A DNA stretch of 64,000 bases from Lachnospiraceae bacterium XBB2008 (GCA_900102235.1 FMVL01000004.1:135745-199744), one strand, 5' to 3'. Numbered from the stretch's first letter, positions 51,383 to 61,138 are shown. A program made the numbers and translations. The notes: a model not told the origin generated them from the sequence alone.

Positions 51383-53443
51383 TTAGCCGATATGTCCGGC
51401 TGTCTCGGGATCCAGTACAGTGACATTCATATCTACGTTCAGAAGATTGATGCTCCTGTCTTCAAGCCCTTTGAGTGATATCGTAAATCCGGGGTCGGAT
51501 GTCGCAAACGCATATGTGTTCTCGCCGATCCGTCGTCCGTTGGTCTTAAACTTAAAGCCCCCGGTCGGCAGTTTTTGCCCGTTCCATGTGATCTCGGAAA
51601 TGCTCACGATGCAGAAATCGCTGCAGGGATCGATGCGAAGAGCCTTTCTTCCGGCAGGGACTTCCATCGTAAACGGGAATCCTTCGGCAAAATAAGACTG
51701 CTCCTCGTTAAAGCCGCGCCCCGTATCTTCATATATCTGGGGACGCATATTTAGTGCGGTCTGTTCGCTGTTTTTACGTTCGATCCCGTCCTCAAGTCTG
51801 TATACGGGATTATCTATAAGTTCGCGGATCTCAGCCAGCGACTTATGATCGGCAGTCACGTGTTTTTGGAACGACATCTCCTGCTCACGCAGGTCCGCTG
51901 CGGTCTGAGCGTTGATGTTCAGTAATTCCATTATTATATCCAAACTTAATTTATCTCGTTTCTCGTCTTCCAGGATATAGCAGTAGATTGCCCTGAATCC
52001 GAGGTCTCTGGCCTTCCAGACCTCATTTGTGGTCCACTCATAATCTATAACATTCCATCTGTTACCCTCTACGAGGATATTGGAGAAGATCATATCGATA
52101 TCCGTGATGTCGGCCGTCTCTTCACCGTATGAGATACGCTCCAGATACTCCTTAAACAGTTCAACAAAACCGTCCGTATCGTTTCGCATAAGACAGTCAT
52201 CCAGAAGTTCTTCGAGAGACGTGCCGCCCACATACTCAAATTCAAGAGTCATCCCGTCTTCGGAGAGAACAGACGGTACTACATTCAATTTGCAGCCTTT
52301 GCCGCTGTATCTGCGCTTAAGTTTCTTATACGACGTCTCCATGGCCTTCAGATGGTCGCGAGCCGCCTCATCAAGAGCCCTTTTTCTGATAACCCGCATG
52401 CCCTCGCGCTGTATCATTTCCGTAACCAGCCGGTACTGTCTGGCCCTGTCGTTTGAGTATCTCGCATACTCTGTGGACGGTTCGGGACCGAGGATCATCA
52501 TGTATGAATTCGAATAGAGGTTAAACAGCTCCTCATCAAGGATCGAATCATATGCGTCTTTTTCGTTGAAAAGAAGGAAACGGTCCCTGTCAAAATTGCG
52601 CAGATTATTCTTCAGTTCGCCCTTATGTGGCAGCCTCCTGTCCGAGTACAGGTCGGTCATGAACTTGTAATCGGGATAGGGATAATACATATGATACTCG
52701 TCAAAACCGCTTCTTTTGGCGATCTCTATGAGCTTTCGGTCGGTGAAGGTACGTACGATGCCGTCTGCGGGATAGTTCTCTATGGAACTGAAGAAATCAC
52801 CGAGATGATCCTCCCTGCACCCTGCCCAGTACTTCAGGCCGAAGCGGTTCTCGATCGCGATCGCTATATTGCCGCCCGGTTTTAGGTGCGAACCGATGAG
52901 CTTAAGGAAATCCCCATAGGGATCGGCGCTGTCCACATAGCCTCTCGCATACTCAAATACACCGATAAGGCATATGTAATCGAAATCACGGTCCAGAGTC
53001 TTCTCCACATCCGTAAAGTTGCCCACATGGATAGTTATATTGTCGTTATACTGGTGGCGGTATGCATTGATGCGGCTTCGCTTAAGCGACAGATCGCAGC
53101 ATGTAACGCTTCCCGCTTTCCTTGAAAGAACGCCTGTAATGGCACCGCACCCGGCACCTACCTCGAGAACTTTCATCGACTTATCTATGGGGAGCCATTC
53201 CACGATATTCTCCCGTAGATCCGAGAGATGATAAAGGACAGGCCAGCTTGCGGATTCCTCAATGATCTCCTGGTATTCCGCATCAGAACGGTCTCTGGCA
53301 ACCTCTAAGAGCATGTCCTCCACAGCACCGTCACAGTACTTATCCTCACCGGAGTAGCAGGTTAAATCAAGATTTACGTGACCGATCTTTTCGATCTTGT
53401 TTTCGGTATTTTCGTTGTTTTTCCGGGGTTCTTTAATATCCAT
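51383..53443 (-). CDS. Methyltransferase-kinase fusion resembling chain terminator WbdD
   Basis: 686 residues. Residues about 60-260 are a class I SAM methyltransferase: MKVLEVGAGCGAITGVLS, VTCCDLSLKRS, LKPGGNIAIAIENRFG. Residues about 310-500 look like a small-molecule/protein-kinase fold: VIRKRAL with a possible ATP-binding Lys, hinge EYVGGTSLEELL, then DIDMIFSNILVEG (D-x4-N catalytic loop) and WNVIDYEW (metal Asp). A short helical segment and a beta-rich C-terminal domain follow. In E. coli O8/O9a, WbdD with this domain order caps the growing O-polysaccharide. The adjoining exporter genes fit such a role, but the coiled-coil ruler of WbdD is not evident. Starts 2 nt after the Wzt stop. Confidence 0.8.
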   Translation of the reverse strand: MDIKEPRKNNENTENKIEKIGHVNLDLTCYSGEDKYCDGAVEDMLLEVARDRSDAEYQEIIEESASWPVLYHLSDLRENIVEWLPIDKSMKVLEVGAGCGAITGVLSRKAGSVTCCDLSLKRSRINAYRHQYNDNITIHVGNFTDVEKTLDRDFDYICLIGVFEYARGYVDSADPYGDFLKLIGSHLKPGGNIAIAIENRFGLKYWAGCREDHLGDFFSSIENYPADGIVRTFTDRKLIEIAKRSGFDEYHMYYPYPDYKFMTDLYSDRRLPHKGELKNNLRNFDRDRFLLFNEKDAYDSILDEELFNLYSNSYMMILGPEPSTEYARYSNDRARQYRLVTEMIQREGMRVIRKRALDEAARDHLKAMETSYKKLKRRYSGKGCKLNVVPSVLSEDGMTLEFEYVGGTSLEELLDDCLMRNDTDGFVELFKEYLERISYGEETADITDIDMIFSNILVEGNRWNVIDYEWTTNEVWKARDLGFRAIYCYILEDEKRDKLSLDIIMELLNINAQTAADLREQEMSFQKHVTADHKSLAEIRELIDNPVYRLEDGIERKNSEQTALNMRPQIYEDTGRGFNEEQSYFAEGFPFTMEVPAGRKALRIDPCSDFCIVSISEITWNGQKLPTGGFKFKTNGRRIGENTYAFATSDPGFTISLKGLEDRSINLLNVDMNVTVLDPETAGHIG

Positions 53444-53445
53444 TC

Positions 53446-54753
53446 CTACTCCACGGTCACTACGGATTCGCTGTCATAGTATCCGACAGTGTCCTTGTCT
53501 GAGATGACTGTCAGATTCAGCACATCATACAGCCTGTGATACACAGTAAATTCATCTTCTTCAAAGCCTGTGCATCCGAGGCTTAAGAGATACTCTCCGC
53601 CCTGCAGATTCATGTGCTGCGTAAAGGTGATCTTCTTTACTTCTCCCGCCTTAACAGGCTCCAAGAAGCTCTTTTCTATCATTGTATTGGTACCCGTTAT
53701 CTCGGTACCGCGTATATTTTTGATCGTATATGCGAAAATGGGACCGGGTATATCTTCATTTATGCGCACCGTCATGTGAATGCTGTAATCAGAACCCTTG
53801 ATTATCGCAGAGGTTCTGGTGCCCGAAGCATCGGTGATGTAATATTCCTCGATCACGGCCTTCTGTGAGCCGTATTCAATGAGTTCGGGATTGACGTTAT
53901 CACCGCGGGATGTCCCGTCATCCACTGCTTTGGCAGCGGCACGGCGCAGATCCTCATCATCAAGCAGGCGGTCTTTGCCCGGCTCCGGAAGTTCATACTG
54001 CCCTACAAGGACCTTCTTGTAAGCATCTATCATCTCCTTGGGCGAACCCTCGCCGAGCTTTATGCCTTTATTTAAGAGAACAACACGGTCGCAGTATTTG
54101 GCGATAGAGCTCAGATCATGGCTTACGAAGAGTATGGTCTTGCCCATTGCCTTGAATTCTTCGAACTTGTGGTAGCATTTTGCCTGGAAAAATACATCGC
54201 CGACGCTCAACGCCTCATCGACTATAAGTATCTCGGGATCGATATTGATGGCCACGGCAAAAGCAAGCCGCACGAACATACCGCTGGAATAAGTCTTGCA
54301 CGGCTGATAAACATACTCTCCTATGTCGGCGAATTCCAGGATTGCATCGAGTTTTTCATCTATCTCTTTTTTGGAAAAGCCGATCATGGTGCCGTTTAAA
54401 TAAATATTCTCGATCCCGTTGTATTCCATGTTGAATCCGGCACCGAGCTCCAAAAGCGCGGAGATCCTGCCTTCGACATTCACTTCACCGCTCGTCTGGT
54501 TCAGCACACCGGTAATGATCTTTAGGATCGTGGACTTTCCGGATCCGTTGGTACCTATGATGCCCACGGTCTCGCCCTTCCGGATCTCCATGCTCACATC
54601 ACTTAATGCCTTGTGATCCGTGTGCTTGCACTTAGCCAGGCCGAGCGCCTCTTTCATGCGGTCCGACGGCTTTTCATAGAGCTTGTAGACCTTATCCACA
54701 TGCTTCACGCTGATCGCTATATCATTTTTATCATTAATCTCAGAAGAACTCAT
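53446..54753 (-). CDS. wzt: Polysaccharide ABC exporter ATPase with C-terminal glycan-binding-type domain (Wzt)
   Basis: 435 residues. N-terminal TagH/Wzt ATPase: Walker A GTNGSGKST, signature YSSGMFVRLAFAVAI, Walker B ILIVDEALSVGD. Residues about 300-435 form an extra beta domain (AVIEEYYITDASGTRT, DYSIHMTVRINED, GGEYLLSLGCTGF), as in Wzt of O8/O9a-type exporters, where it binds the modified end of the chain. Four bases after Wzm and directly before the methyltransferase-kinase gene. Confidence 0.92.
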   Translation of the reverse strand: MSSSEINDKNDIAISVKHVDKVYKLYEKPSDRMKEALGLAKCKHTDHKALSDVSMEIRKGETVGIIGTNGSGKSTILKIITGVLNQTSGEVNVEGRISALLELGAGFNMEYNGIENIYLNGTMIGFSKKEIDEKLDAILEFADIGEYVYQPCKTYSSGMFVRLAFAVAINIDPEILIVDEALSVGDVFFQAKCYHKFEEFKAMGKTILFVSHDLSSIAKYCDRVVLLNKGIKLGEGSPKEMIDAYKKVLVGQYELPEPGKDRLLDDEDLRRAAAKAVDDGTSRGDNVNPELIEYGSQKAVIEEYYITDASGTRTSAIIKGSDYSIHMTVRINEDIPGPIFAYTIKNIRGTEITGTNTMIEKSFLEPVKAGEVKKITFTQHMNLQGGEYLLSLGCTGFEEDEFTVYHRLYDVLNLTVISDKDTVGYYDSESVVTVE

Positions 54754-54756
54754 ATC

Positions 54757-55767
54757 TTATAAAACGTCCGCAAAATGAACTTTTAACTTCTTAAACATCA
54801 TCGATCCCAACGTATATAACAGGAGTAATAAAATCCAGAAATACGCGCTTGAGTAGAAATGCTGCCAGAACCACTCATCGCCGTACATAGACATCCTGAA
54901 ACCGTTTACGATATAGACCATGGGATTTAACTTGAATAACGGTTTAAGCTGATCGGGAACCATGTGGATATCCCAGAGTATCGGGGTCGCCCACATTCCG
55001 ATCTGGAGTACGATCGCTACGATCTGCTGCAGGTCCCTGAAGAAGACCACTATCGCGCAGTTGATGTATGCGAGTGCCAGGACCAGAAGGAACAGGCATA
55101 TATCGTAATATACGATCTGTATCGTATAAACCGTCGGGATATAACCGTAGAGAGCCGATACCAGGATCAGCACACCAACAAAGAACACATGAGTGAACCA
55201 GGCGCCGATAACCTTGATGATCGGAAGCACCGAGATGTTGAACACAACCTTTTTTACCAGGTAATTGTACTCGATCATGGCCATCATGCCATGGTTTACA
55301 CCCTCCTGGAAAAAGAACCAGGGGACAAGGCCCGCTGTCAGGAAAAGCACATAGGGAACCTCAACTCCGCTCGCGATCATCTGGGATCTGGTATTGAACA
55401 CCTTATCGAATACGATCCAGTACATCACCACGGTCACGACGGGCTGAGCCATCGCCCAGACTGCGCCCAGATAGGAGCCGGCATAGCGTTTCTTGAAGTC
55501 GTTTTTGGCCAGTTTCCAGATGAGTCCCCTGCTCTGGTAAAGGTCGAGCGGTAGCATTTTTAACTGGTCAAAAAACACGCAGAACAGGCCGCACACGACC
55601 ACAACCAGCGATATTCCGCTGATCTTCTTGAGTCTTGTGGTTCCGGGATTGTCCATCGGATTGCTGTGAAAAAGAAAGAGAAGGATCAGTGCGATCGATA
55701 GCAGGATGACTGCCGTGATCACTATCTTCTTTACGGTATGATTGTTTTCCTTACTTTTGCCTGCCAT
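54757..55767 (-). CDS. wzm: Polysaccharide ABC exporter permease (Wzm/TagG family)
   Basis: 336 residues. The ABC2-type core has KNDFKKRYAGSYLGAVWAMAQPVVTVVMYWIVF and six membrane segments, ending YTLGSMMFKKLKVHFADVL. Two additional membrane helices precede it (residues 12-30 and 48-68), not part of classic Wzm. With Wzt it moves lipid-linked glycan across the membrane. It starts about 13 nt after rfbC. Confidence 0.92.
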   Translation of the reverse strand: MAGKSKENNHTVKKIVITAVILLSIALILLFLFHSNPMDNPGTTRLKKISGISLVVVVCGLFCVFFDQLKMLPLDLYQSRGLIWKLAKNDFKKRYAGSYLGAVWAMAQPVVTVVMYWIVFDKVFNTRSQMIASGVEVPYVLFLTAGLVPWFFFQEGVNHGMMAMIEYNYLVKKVVFNISVLPIIKVIGAWFTHVFFVGVLILVSALYGYIPTVYTIQIVYYDICLFLLVLALAYINCAIVVFFRDLQQIVAIVLQIGMWATPILWDIHMVPDQLKPLFKLNPMVYIVNGFRMSMYGDEWFWQHFYSSAYFWILLLLLYTLGSMMFKKLKVHFADVL

Positions 55768-55780
55768 TGGAGATCTGTCC

Positions 55781-56329
55781 TTACCCTAAATCCTTAAGCT
55801 GTCCCCATTTTGTGTCTTTATCGGACATGATCAGCTCCATTCCTTCGGGGATAGGCCACTCGATGCCTATGTCGGGATCATTGTATATGATACCGCCCTC
55901 ATCGTTAGGGTGATAAAAATCGGTAACCTTGTAGCAGAACTCGGCTGTCTCTGACAGGACCAGAAAGCCATGCGCAAAATCTCTGGGAATGTAGAACTGC
56001 TTCATATTCTCGGCTGAAAGGAACTCACCGAACCACTGACCGTAAGTCGGAGAGCCTTTTCTCATATCGACCGCAACATCGAAAACCTCACCTGATATCA
56101 CACGGACCAGTTTTGCCTGAGCGTGCTCGATCTGGAAATGCAGGCCCCTTAAAACACCCTTTTTCGAGGCCGACTGATTGTCCTGAACAAACTCATCGGT
56201 TATGCCGGCTTCGGTATATGCCTGCTTGTGATATGTTTCCACGAAGTAGCCTCTGGAATCACCGTGTACCTCGGGGGTGATAACCTTCAAGCCTTCGATA
56301 TGACATGTTTCTACTGTAATTTTGCCCAT
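55781..56329 (-). CDS. rfbC: dTDP-4-dehydrorhamnose 3,5-epimerase
   Basis: Third enzyme of dTDP-L-rhamnose synthesis. 182 residues; cupin fold with FVQDNQSASKKGVLRGLHFQ and the catalytic His in RGLHFQ, EVFDVAVDMRKGSPTYGQW, FAHGFLVLSETAEFCYKVT with the Tyr. AGGAGAGG precedes the ATG. rfbA and rfbB are in the window; rfbD is not seen, so the final reductase must be elsewhere. Confidence 0.97.
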   Translation of the reverse strand: MGKITVETCHIEGLKVITPEVHGDSRGYFVETYHKQAYTEAGITDEFVQDNQSASKKGVLRGLHFQIEHAQAKLVRVISGEVFDVAVDMRKGSPTYGQWFGEFLSAENMKQFYIPRDFAHGFLVLSETAEFCYKVTDFYHPNDEGGIIYNDPDIGIEWPIPEGMELIMSDKDTKWGQLKDLG

Positions 56330-56353
56330 TTCTTCCTCTCCTGTAAGTAATGA

Positions 56354-57604
56354 TTATCTATACTTAATATTCAGATCCACCTTGCCTTCGATACCCTTGA
56401 TCGTGCCCTTGGAAGTATACTGCCAGTAATCATAGTAACCGTCGTAATCCGGTGTTTCGGTATACTGTGCAAGCCATGAATGATAGAGCGTCAGCTGCTC
56501 GGCATCGAGTTTGGAGTTCCACCATTTCTTGGACGCGTACACGCCCGCCTCGTATCCGGAATTGGTGATCGTCTCGCAGAACGCCCTGGTTATCGCGGTC
56601 CTTTCATCAACATCAAGCCTGTCGGCACGTCCTTTTCCGCCTGCCGATTCGGAATCGATGAATACGGGCAGATCAAGCAGATAGAGCTTGCATTCTTCAA
56701 CGACCATGCTGGCTTCTTCTATCGCCTCGGTCTCATTGACCGCCTGTGAGAAGAAGTACACGCCCACGGGGATCCCGGCCTTGATGGCGCCGCGCATGTT
56801 TTCCGCAAAGCGGGAATCAAGCACGAGTGAACCCGACGATGCGCCTCTGTATCCGCATCGGATGATCGCAAACTGTACTCCGGCCTCTTTTACCTCGGTC
56901 CAGTTGATCTCGCCGTTATGGCTTGATACATCTATACCCAACCGTCCCGCCGACTCATATGCGTCGGCCTCGATGTTCTCGGAGCCGTCTCCTTCGGTAT
57001 CCGCGGAGTTCGACTGAGTATCATCAACGGTCACATCCACCTGATCCTCCGTCAGCACCAGGAACGCCACGTCGCTTAACGCCTTGTACTGGATATCCTT
57101 GCTGATCCGGATCATCGTCTTGGTATGCGGGACGATGTAACCTTCCATATCTTCCAGAGAAACGAAATAATCGCCCTCCCTCAGATGTTCAACATATATG
57201 ATGCCGTCCTTATCGGTATCCGTATATCTTCCGACACCTTCGACATCTGCGACAAATTCGGCACCGGCTGCGAGATTTCCCATCGTATCTATGACAGTCA
57301 CTCTTAAGTCCTGACCGATGGAATCGAGCATCACATTGACCTTGATGCCGTTTTCTATGATGATATCGGATTTATAGCCGCTTCCGGTCTTGTCAAAGAA
57401 GTTCTCATCGCGCATGAAGCCGCTCAGGTCATCGCCGATCTGTCCGCCTTCGGCATCGGGGCTCGCCTCGACAGCAGGCTGTGGCGACTGATGTCCGATA
57501 CGCCGCCTGATGGTATCCCAGTTGCTTAGGATCACGAGCGCCAGAATGCCGACGACCATGATCACACCCATCAGGATAGATTGCCTGACCCATTTTGACT
57601 TCAT
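56354..57604 (-). CDS. Membrane-anchored GH25 lysozyme with SpaA-like domain
   Basis: About 416 residues. N-terminal membrane anchor (residues 8-28), a beta domain at about 85-180 resembling SpaA/prealbumin-like modules (VTVIDTMGNLAAGAEFVAD), then GH25: LGIDVSSHNGEINW and LPVFIDSESAGG carry the acidic catalytic residues, and YDYWQYTSKGTIKGI ends the domain. Cleaves the glycan strand of peptidoglycan outside the membrane. ATG at 57602-57604 with GAGGG upstream, one base after rfbA. Confidence 0.9.
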   Translation of the reverse strand: MKSKWVRQSILMGVIMVVGILALVILSNWDTIRRRIGHQSPQPAVEASPDAEGGQIGDDLSGFMRDENFFDKTGSGYKSDIIIENGIKVNVMLDSIGQDLRVTVIDTMGNLAAGAEFVADVEGVGRYTDTDKDGIIYVEHLREGDYFVSLEDMEGYIVPHTKTMIRISKDIQYKALSDVAFLVLTEDQVDVTVDDTQSNSADTEGDGSENIEADAYESAGRLGIDVSSHNGEINWTEVKEAGVQFAIIRCGYRGASSGSLVLDSRFAENMRGAIKAGIPVGVYFFSQAVNETEAIEEASMVVEECKLYLLDLPVFIDSESAGGKGRADRLDVDERTAITRAFCETITNSGYEAGVYASKKWWNSKLDAEQLTLYHSWLAQYTETPDYDGYYDYWQYTSKGTIKGIEGKVDLNIKYR

Positions 57605-57605
57605 C

Positions 57606-58475
57606 TTACAGTCCCTCGGCAACCTCCATGAGGTACTTGCCGTAATCTGTCTTAAGCAGAGGCTCAGCAAGTTTCACAAGCTGATCCTTATCTATAAATC
57701 CGCGCTTGTAGGCGATCTCCTCGATGCAGGAGATGTAGAGGCCCTGCCTCTTCTGGAATGCGGAAACGAAATCAGCTGCATCAAGCAGCGAATCGTGATT
57801 TCCGGTATCCAGCCATGCAAATCCGCGTCCGAGCGTCTCCACATGCAGGGTTCCGCGGTTTAGATATTCATTATTGATGCTTGTGATCTCTATCTCTCCT
57901 CTTGCGGAGGGCTTCACGTTCGCAGCTATCTCAACTACATCATTATCGTAGAAATATAAGCCGGGAACCGCATAATTGCTCTTGGGGTTCTCGGGCTTTT
58001 CCTCGATGGAGATGGCCATGCCGTTCTCATCGAACTCAACTACGCCGTATTCCTTGGGATCACGGACATAATAACCGAAGATCGTTGCACCTTTCTCACG
58101 GGCTGCGGCCTCTCTCAAGACTTTGGAGAAGCTCTGACCGTAGAAAATGTTGTCGCCAAGGACAAGTGCCACGTTATCATCGCCGATGAAGTCTGCGCCG
58201 ATTATGAACGCATCGGCAAGTCCTCTTGGTGTTTCCTGCACTGCATAGGTGAATTTAAGTCCCAGCTGCTCTCCGGTTCCGAACAGTTCCTCAAACACAG
58301 GCAGATCCCTGGGAGTCGATATGATCATTATCTCCCGGATGCCGGCAAGCATCAGTGTCGACAGCGGATAATATATCATCGGCTTATCGTATACCGGCAT
58401 GATCTGCTTGGATATAGCCTTGGTGAGCGGGTAAAGTCTGGTGCCGGATCCACCGGCCAATATGATACCTTTCAT
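57606..58475 (-). CDS. rfbA: Glucose-1-phosphate thymidylyltransferase
   Basis: First step of dTDP-sugar synthesis: dTTP plus glucose 1-phosphate to dTDP-glucose. 289 residues starting [20 protein letters not shown], with [31 protein letters not shown] and [21 protein letters not shown] at 58473-58475 has AGGAGG 5 nt upstream; a longer frame start is unsupported. Glucose 1-phosphate may come from the cluster's phosphoglucomutase. Confidence 0.97.
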   Translation of the reverse strand: MKGIILAGGSGTRLYPLTKAISKQIMPVYDKPMIYYPLSTLMLAGIREIMIISTPRDLPVFEELFGTGEQLGLKFTYAVQETPRGLADAFIIGADFIGDDNVALVLGDNIFYGQSFSKVLREAAAREKGATIFGYYVRDPKEYGVVEFDENGMAISIEEKPENPKSNYAVPGLYFYDNDVVEIAANVKPSARGEIEITSINNEYLNRGTLHVETLGRGFAWLDTGNHDSLLDAADFVSAFQKRQGLYISCIEEIAYKRGFIDKDQLVKLAEPLLKTDYGKYLMEVAEGL

Positions 58476-58500
58476 AGCGCCTCCTGATGTTGATCGCACA

Positions 58501-58529
58501 CGATCACGATGCGATCACTTCGTGATCAC
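58501..58529. repeat. Repeated GATCAC motifs with a hairpin upstream of rfbA
   Basis: CGATCAC, GCGATCAC and GTGATCAC occur in a row; GATCAC-TTC-GTGATC can form a hairpin between the GT-C gene and rfbA. Role unknown, perhaps transcript end or operator. Confidence 0.45.
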
Positions 58530-58564
58530 ATAGATATAATATTTTACCACAAAAAAAGGTGATT

Positions 58565-59974
58565 TTACAGAGAAAAGAGAGTTCGTACGTAACCCAGATC
58601 GATGAGCTTGCGGGAAGCAAAAAGTCCGAAATAAGAAATCGAAAGACAGGCCGTGATGAGTACAAGGGCTCGGAATCCGCGATGATCCATGAGTTTGCGG
58701 GCACGGGCTCCAAGGTAGCAGGTCGCCAGAGCGATGGGAAGCAGGTAGCGTCCCTGAGGCTGGCAGTCTATAAGGTACGAATTCAGGACAGAAGCAACAA
58801 CGCTGCCGATATTGAGCAGCGTGACAACGATGAATATACCCTTCTCGCCTTTATTACACAGATATACACCGAGCCATACATAGATGAGGAGATACAAGCC
58901 CGCCATGACCCTGTAATACAGATCATGACCGTCACGGTATACGCTGTAGGAAGCAAATGATCTGAAAGAGAGTTCAAACCAGTCGGGACTGTATCTGAAG
59001 AAATCGACGATCGAATATCCCTTGGAAGCCATGTGGTAAGTCGGCTCCTGCTCCTCTATGGGAGTCAGAGGATTCTTATCATAGTCGGAATACTGCTCGG
59101 ACATCTGCTGTTCGGCGCTTGCTTTATCGAAACCGTAATAATGGAAATCAAGAGCCGCGCGACCGGCAAGTATTGCAAAAGCAACCCCCGCGATCAATAT
59201 GTACCTGCTCAAAAGCTGCTTGCGGATATTAATTTCCGATTTAATTAATCTCCAAGCAAGGACAATGAATGTAAGCATCAAAGTAGCGTAATAATATGGC
59301 TTTCCAAGCAGCATGAGGCCATACATAACACCAAGAAGTACACATGATATGATTCCGGACACCGTGATCGGCACTGTTACGGAATTGTTAACTTCCGTAA
59401 CATTTTTGTAATGGTGCCTGACACCGAGGGTGCGCCACAGGAAACTGTCCTCGTCGGCCAGAAGCGCGATGGCGAAGAATCCCAGAAGGAAGTCTTCGGC
59501 ATCCGCAGTAACGTATGAGAAGATGTACCATGCCTGGATACACATGCCGAAACCCAGCATCAGATAGTTGTGGTCTTTAAGTTTCTTAAGCGTATACACG
59601 CATATCACGGCCATTAAAAGAAGATTTGGCATCCTGTAATACGGAAGTACATCCATGAACTGTTTGAAAACGTATGCTATTTTACTGAATATCAGGAAAT
59701 AGGGTGAGTAATTGCAAACTTTGGTGTATCCGTAACCGCTGAATGTATCACCGAGTCCTTCTCCGGTCAGTCTCATGTCAGGCCAGATGAACCGGTTCAT
59801 GCACCAGTCCATGCACATCTTCACATCAAACTCATCCGGGTGCATGCCAAGTTCCGACAGGAAAGAGACCATGGCAACCACGATGAACGCCCCTATTATC
59901 ACCAGGGCGGATATATATGTAAATATATTTTCCTTGATCCTGCTTCTGAAATCCTTATTCATGGGGTTATCCAC
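58565..59974 (-). CDS. Polytopic GT-C-like membrane protein
   Basis: 469 residues with ten or more membrane helices. After the first helix comes LGMHPDEFDVKM, an acidic loop like the HPDE/DE motif in DUF2142 and PMT-like GT-C transferases, and the big middle loop (PTYHMASKGYSIVDFF) would be extracytoplasmic. It may add a sugar from a polyprenyl-phosphate donor to the exported glycan, a donor that the nearby DPM-like GT2 could make. GTG start, with an alternative ATG 12 nt later. Function inferred. Confidence 0.75.
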   Translation of the reverse strand: MDNPMNKDFRSRIKENIFTYISALVIIGAFIVVAMVSFLSELGMHPDEFDVKMCMDWCMNRFIWPDMRLTGEGLGDTFSGYGYTKVCNYSPYFLIFSKIAYVFKQFMDVLPYYRMPNLLLMAVICVYTLKKLKDHNYLMLGFGMCIQAWYIFSYVTADAEDFLLGFFAIALLADEDSFLWRTLGVRHHYKNVTEVNNSVTVPITVSGIISCVLLGVMYGLMLLGKPYYYATLMLTFIVLAWRLIKSEINIRKQLLSRYILIAGVAFAILAGRAALDFHYYGFDKASAEQQMSEQYSDYDKNPLTPIEEQEPTYHMASKGYSIVDFFRYSPDWFELSFRSFASYSVYRDGHDLYYRVMAGLYLLIYVWLGVYLCNKGEKGIFIVVTLLNIGSVVASVLNSYLIDCQPQGRYLLPIALATCYLGARARKLMDHRGFRALVLITACLSISYFGLFASRKLIDLGYVRTLFSL

Positions 59975-60027
59975 TTCCTGACCTGGGTTCGCAAATCCTT
60001 ATCCATGCCTATATCCACTTCCCGACC
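59949..60027. repeat. 35-bp imperfect direct repeat at the acyltransferase/GT-C junction
   Basis: 59949-59983 and 59993-60027 share 29 of 35 bases, offset by 44. The copies cover the start of the GT-C gene and the last codons of the acyltransferase gene. Confidence 0.6.
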
Positions 60028-61088
60028 GGCGGTATGAGCCGAAGCAGCGTCACGGCAGTAAGCGCGATCGCAAACGCAGCTATATCCTGCACGGCGACAG
60101 CCAGAAGCCTGTTCATGTACTGACACAGATTATAATAGATCATGTGCGTACTTGAGCACACGAAATCTGCAAACAGATATATTCCGAATGTTGCGGGAGC
60201 TGCAAACCGGATAAGTTTTCCGCCGAAGCCCTCGCCACGTACTTTTATAAGAAAAGCAAATGCAGCGAAGCTCTCCGCGAGCATCCCCACGGTATGTATC
60301 TCGGAAAAAGAAGTAAAGGATCCTCCGCCCGTGATGCGATTTTCAGCCATCGCAAGCAGCATATTCACCGTGAAGCAAGCAAAAAACGCCGCTGTGAGCC
60401 TCAGATCTTTAACCCTGACGCCTTCTCCGGCCCGGATCTCATCCCTGTACAGATAAAATGCATGCCCGATGAACAGATACATCACTGCGCATCCGATCAT
60501 CGGAAGCTCAAAGAACTCATTCATCTCAAACGCCGGTACCAGGATGCATACGGACGGAATGAGCGACACATACACAGCTGCCGCTATAAGGATCTTTACA
60601 AGCAGGCTCCTTTTGCCGTGCGCCCCGGCCTCACCGCTCTCCTTCCCGGAAGCATCAAACGCCGTCGCCACCCACTGGAACAGAGGCATCATGACCATAA
60701 GCCCCAGATAGACATACAGATACCAGAATGCATCTGTTGCCCCGTCATGCCAGAGTGTGCGCATAAACCCACCAAAAGAGCCGTTTGATCCGTTTCTCCA
60801 CAGATAATAGAATATCGAGAAAACAACCAGAACTCCGACTATCCGGACTATCCTTTTAAAATATGTGATTCGATCGTCTTTTCGATGCAGGAGATTGTAT
60901 CCGGTGATCATGAAAAAACCGGGTACGGTGATCTTGGATAAGTAAATTACGCCCACGGTCACATACCATGCCAGCGACCCGGGCGTAACCTGAAGAAGAA
61001 CTTTTGAATTACAATGATTGATGATCACGAACGCACAGCCGATGATCCTGTACAGATCGAGACCCTGCAGTCTTTTGTTCATATCCAA
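60009..61088 (-). CDS. Acyltransferase 3 family membrane protein
   Basis: About 359 residues, about ten membrane helices. Start LQGLDLYRIIGCAFVIINHC with the conserved Arg and His of the family, then VPGFFMITGYNLLHRKDD. Distinct from the plus-strand pair further left, with a different loop order. Probable O-acetyltransferase acting on the surface glycan. TTG or the ATG six bases later is the start; neither has a convincing ribosome binding site. Both ends lie next to short direct repeats. Confidence 0.88.
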   Translation of the reverse strand: MDMNKRLQGLDLYRIIGCAFVIINHCNSKVLLQVTPGSLAWYVTVGVIYLSKITVPGFFMITGYNLLHRKDDRITYFKRIVRIVGVLVVFSIFYYLWRNGSNGSFGGFMRTLWHDGATDAFWYLYVYLGLMVMMPLFQWVATAFDASGKESGEAGAHGKRSLLVKILIAAAVYVSLIPSVCILVPAFEMNEFFELPMIGCAVMYLFIGHAFYLYRDEIRAGEGVRVKDLRLTAAFFACFTVNMLLAMAENRITGGGSFTSFSEIHTVGMLAESFAAFAFLIKVRGEGFGGKLIRFAAPATFGIYLFADFVCSSTHMIYYNLCQYMNRLLAVAVQDIAAFAIALTAVTLLRLIPPVGKWI

Positions 61089-61090
61089 AG

Positions 61091-61138
61091 AACTGTTGAT
61101 CCTTATAACTGTTGATCTTTATAACTGTTGATCCTTAT
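61091..61138. repeat. Three tandem 16-bp repeats
   Basis: AACTGTTGATCCTTAT occurs three times in a row, one copy with a single change. The repeats span the end of the DPM-like GT2 gene, whose stop lies in the second copy, and the gap to the acyltransferase gene. Confidence 0.85.
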
